Source: Nitrospirales bacterium (GTDB taxonomy: Bacteria; Nitrospirota; Nitrospiria; Nitrospirales; UBA8639). From it: a DNA stretch of 64,000 bases. A program made the position numbers and the translations under genes. Of the stretch, positions 63,845 through 64,000 are shown piece by piece (the first letter of the stretch is position 1; each line of letters begins with the position of its first letter). The notes beneath the pieces are model-generated. The model saw nothing but the letters and a program-made list of their open reading frames with translations. It was not told the DNA's origin and searched no databases. The DNA lies in assembly GCA_022825885.1 (NCBI GenBank), contig JAJDVY010000022.1, forward strand, positions 1-64,000, read 5' to 3'.

Positions 63845-64000
63845 TCAGGCCCCGGCAGGGCGTATCTGTTTGGCTATTTCTGCACAGCGGTCGCGTTCGA
63901 CCAAGGCAACGTCGTATTAGCTCTGGAGTGCGAGCCAGAAACGAGGACGGTTGCCGAAATAGCGGCCAAGCCGGATCGCGGTCTCGGCGGTGATCGAACT
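63845..64000 (-). pseudogene. HigA-type antitoxin gene with a nonsense codon, cut by the window edge
   Basis: Minus-strand reading from the edge: SSITAETAIRLGRYFGNRPRF then WLALQS, a stop (TAA 63919-63917), then YDVALVERDRCAEIAKQIRP. HigA proteins read ITAETALRLGRYFGTSPEFWLNLQSxYDL, so the stop replaces one residue inside the conserved domain end. The N-terminus lies beyond the edge. Confidence 0.75.

Overview
The window reads as chromosomal DNA of a Nitrospirota bacterium, probably Nitrospira-like. The main reason is a five-subunit 2-oxoacid:ferredoxin oxidoreductase operon (12.4-16.3 kb) of the type known from reductive-TCA-cycle autotrophs (Hydrogenobacter, Nitrospira). It sits with a complete ISC iron-sulfur system, a rubrerythrin/Fe-S oxidoreductase/DUF3501 operon and dense palindromic intergenic repeats. 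The species assignment is inference; no rRNA or other marker gene is present.

Layout. 0-9 kb is accessory: an edge-truncated XRE regulator, a TbpB-like surface lipoprotein, a four-gene operon containing a TIGR04255 gene (cassette A), and three toxin-antitoxin (TA) modules in a sea of palindromic repeats. 9.4-16.7 kb is core metabolism: metK-ahcY, then the oxidoreductase operon; both units are preceded by terminator-like hairpins in their leaders. 16.8-17.2 kb is a tRNA-Asn(GUU) gene split by a group I intron. Its 3' end is the attachment site of a decayed ~3.3 kb island (integrase remnant, cassette B, transposase remnant, second att copy at 20449-20462). 20.8-26.4 kb has a DEAD-box helicase gene followed by more TA modules. 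26.5-32.6 kb is fdx/iscR-iscS-iscU-iscA-hscB-hscA-iscX. 32.7-45.4 kb holds a class A penicillin-binding protein, a peroxiredoxin and thioredoxin, a RecQ-phosphoribosyltransferase fusion with a DprA-like partner, a tandem PTPS/QueD-like enzyme, erpA, the rubrerythrin operon, an outer-membrane barrel and a PuuD-like membrane protein with a 29-residue membrane peptide. 45.9-59.7 kb is a polyketide cluster: a SagB/ThcOx-like oxidoreductase, a free acyl carrier protein, an alpha/beta hydrolase, and one 3451-residue type I PKS. 59.9-64 kb has a topoisomerase IV/gyrase B subunit, a broken membrane-protein gene and decaying TA genes running off the edge.

Most notable points. (1) Two diverged copies of what looks like the same three-gene cassette of unknown function (261/212/157 and 243/213/140 residues, same order, matching motif positions), one of them on the tRNA island. 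(2) The intron-containing tRNA-Asn. (3) The PKS ends in a second KS-AT whose AT has lost both catalytic residues and about 70 residues, with no ACP after it, while a free ACP and a hydrolase are encoded next door. (4) A family of at least 18 intergenic hairpins with constant flanks and compensated stem changes. No homology search, folding program or alignment tool was available; all identifications are by eye.
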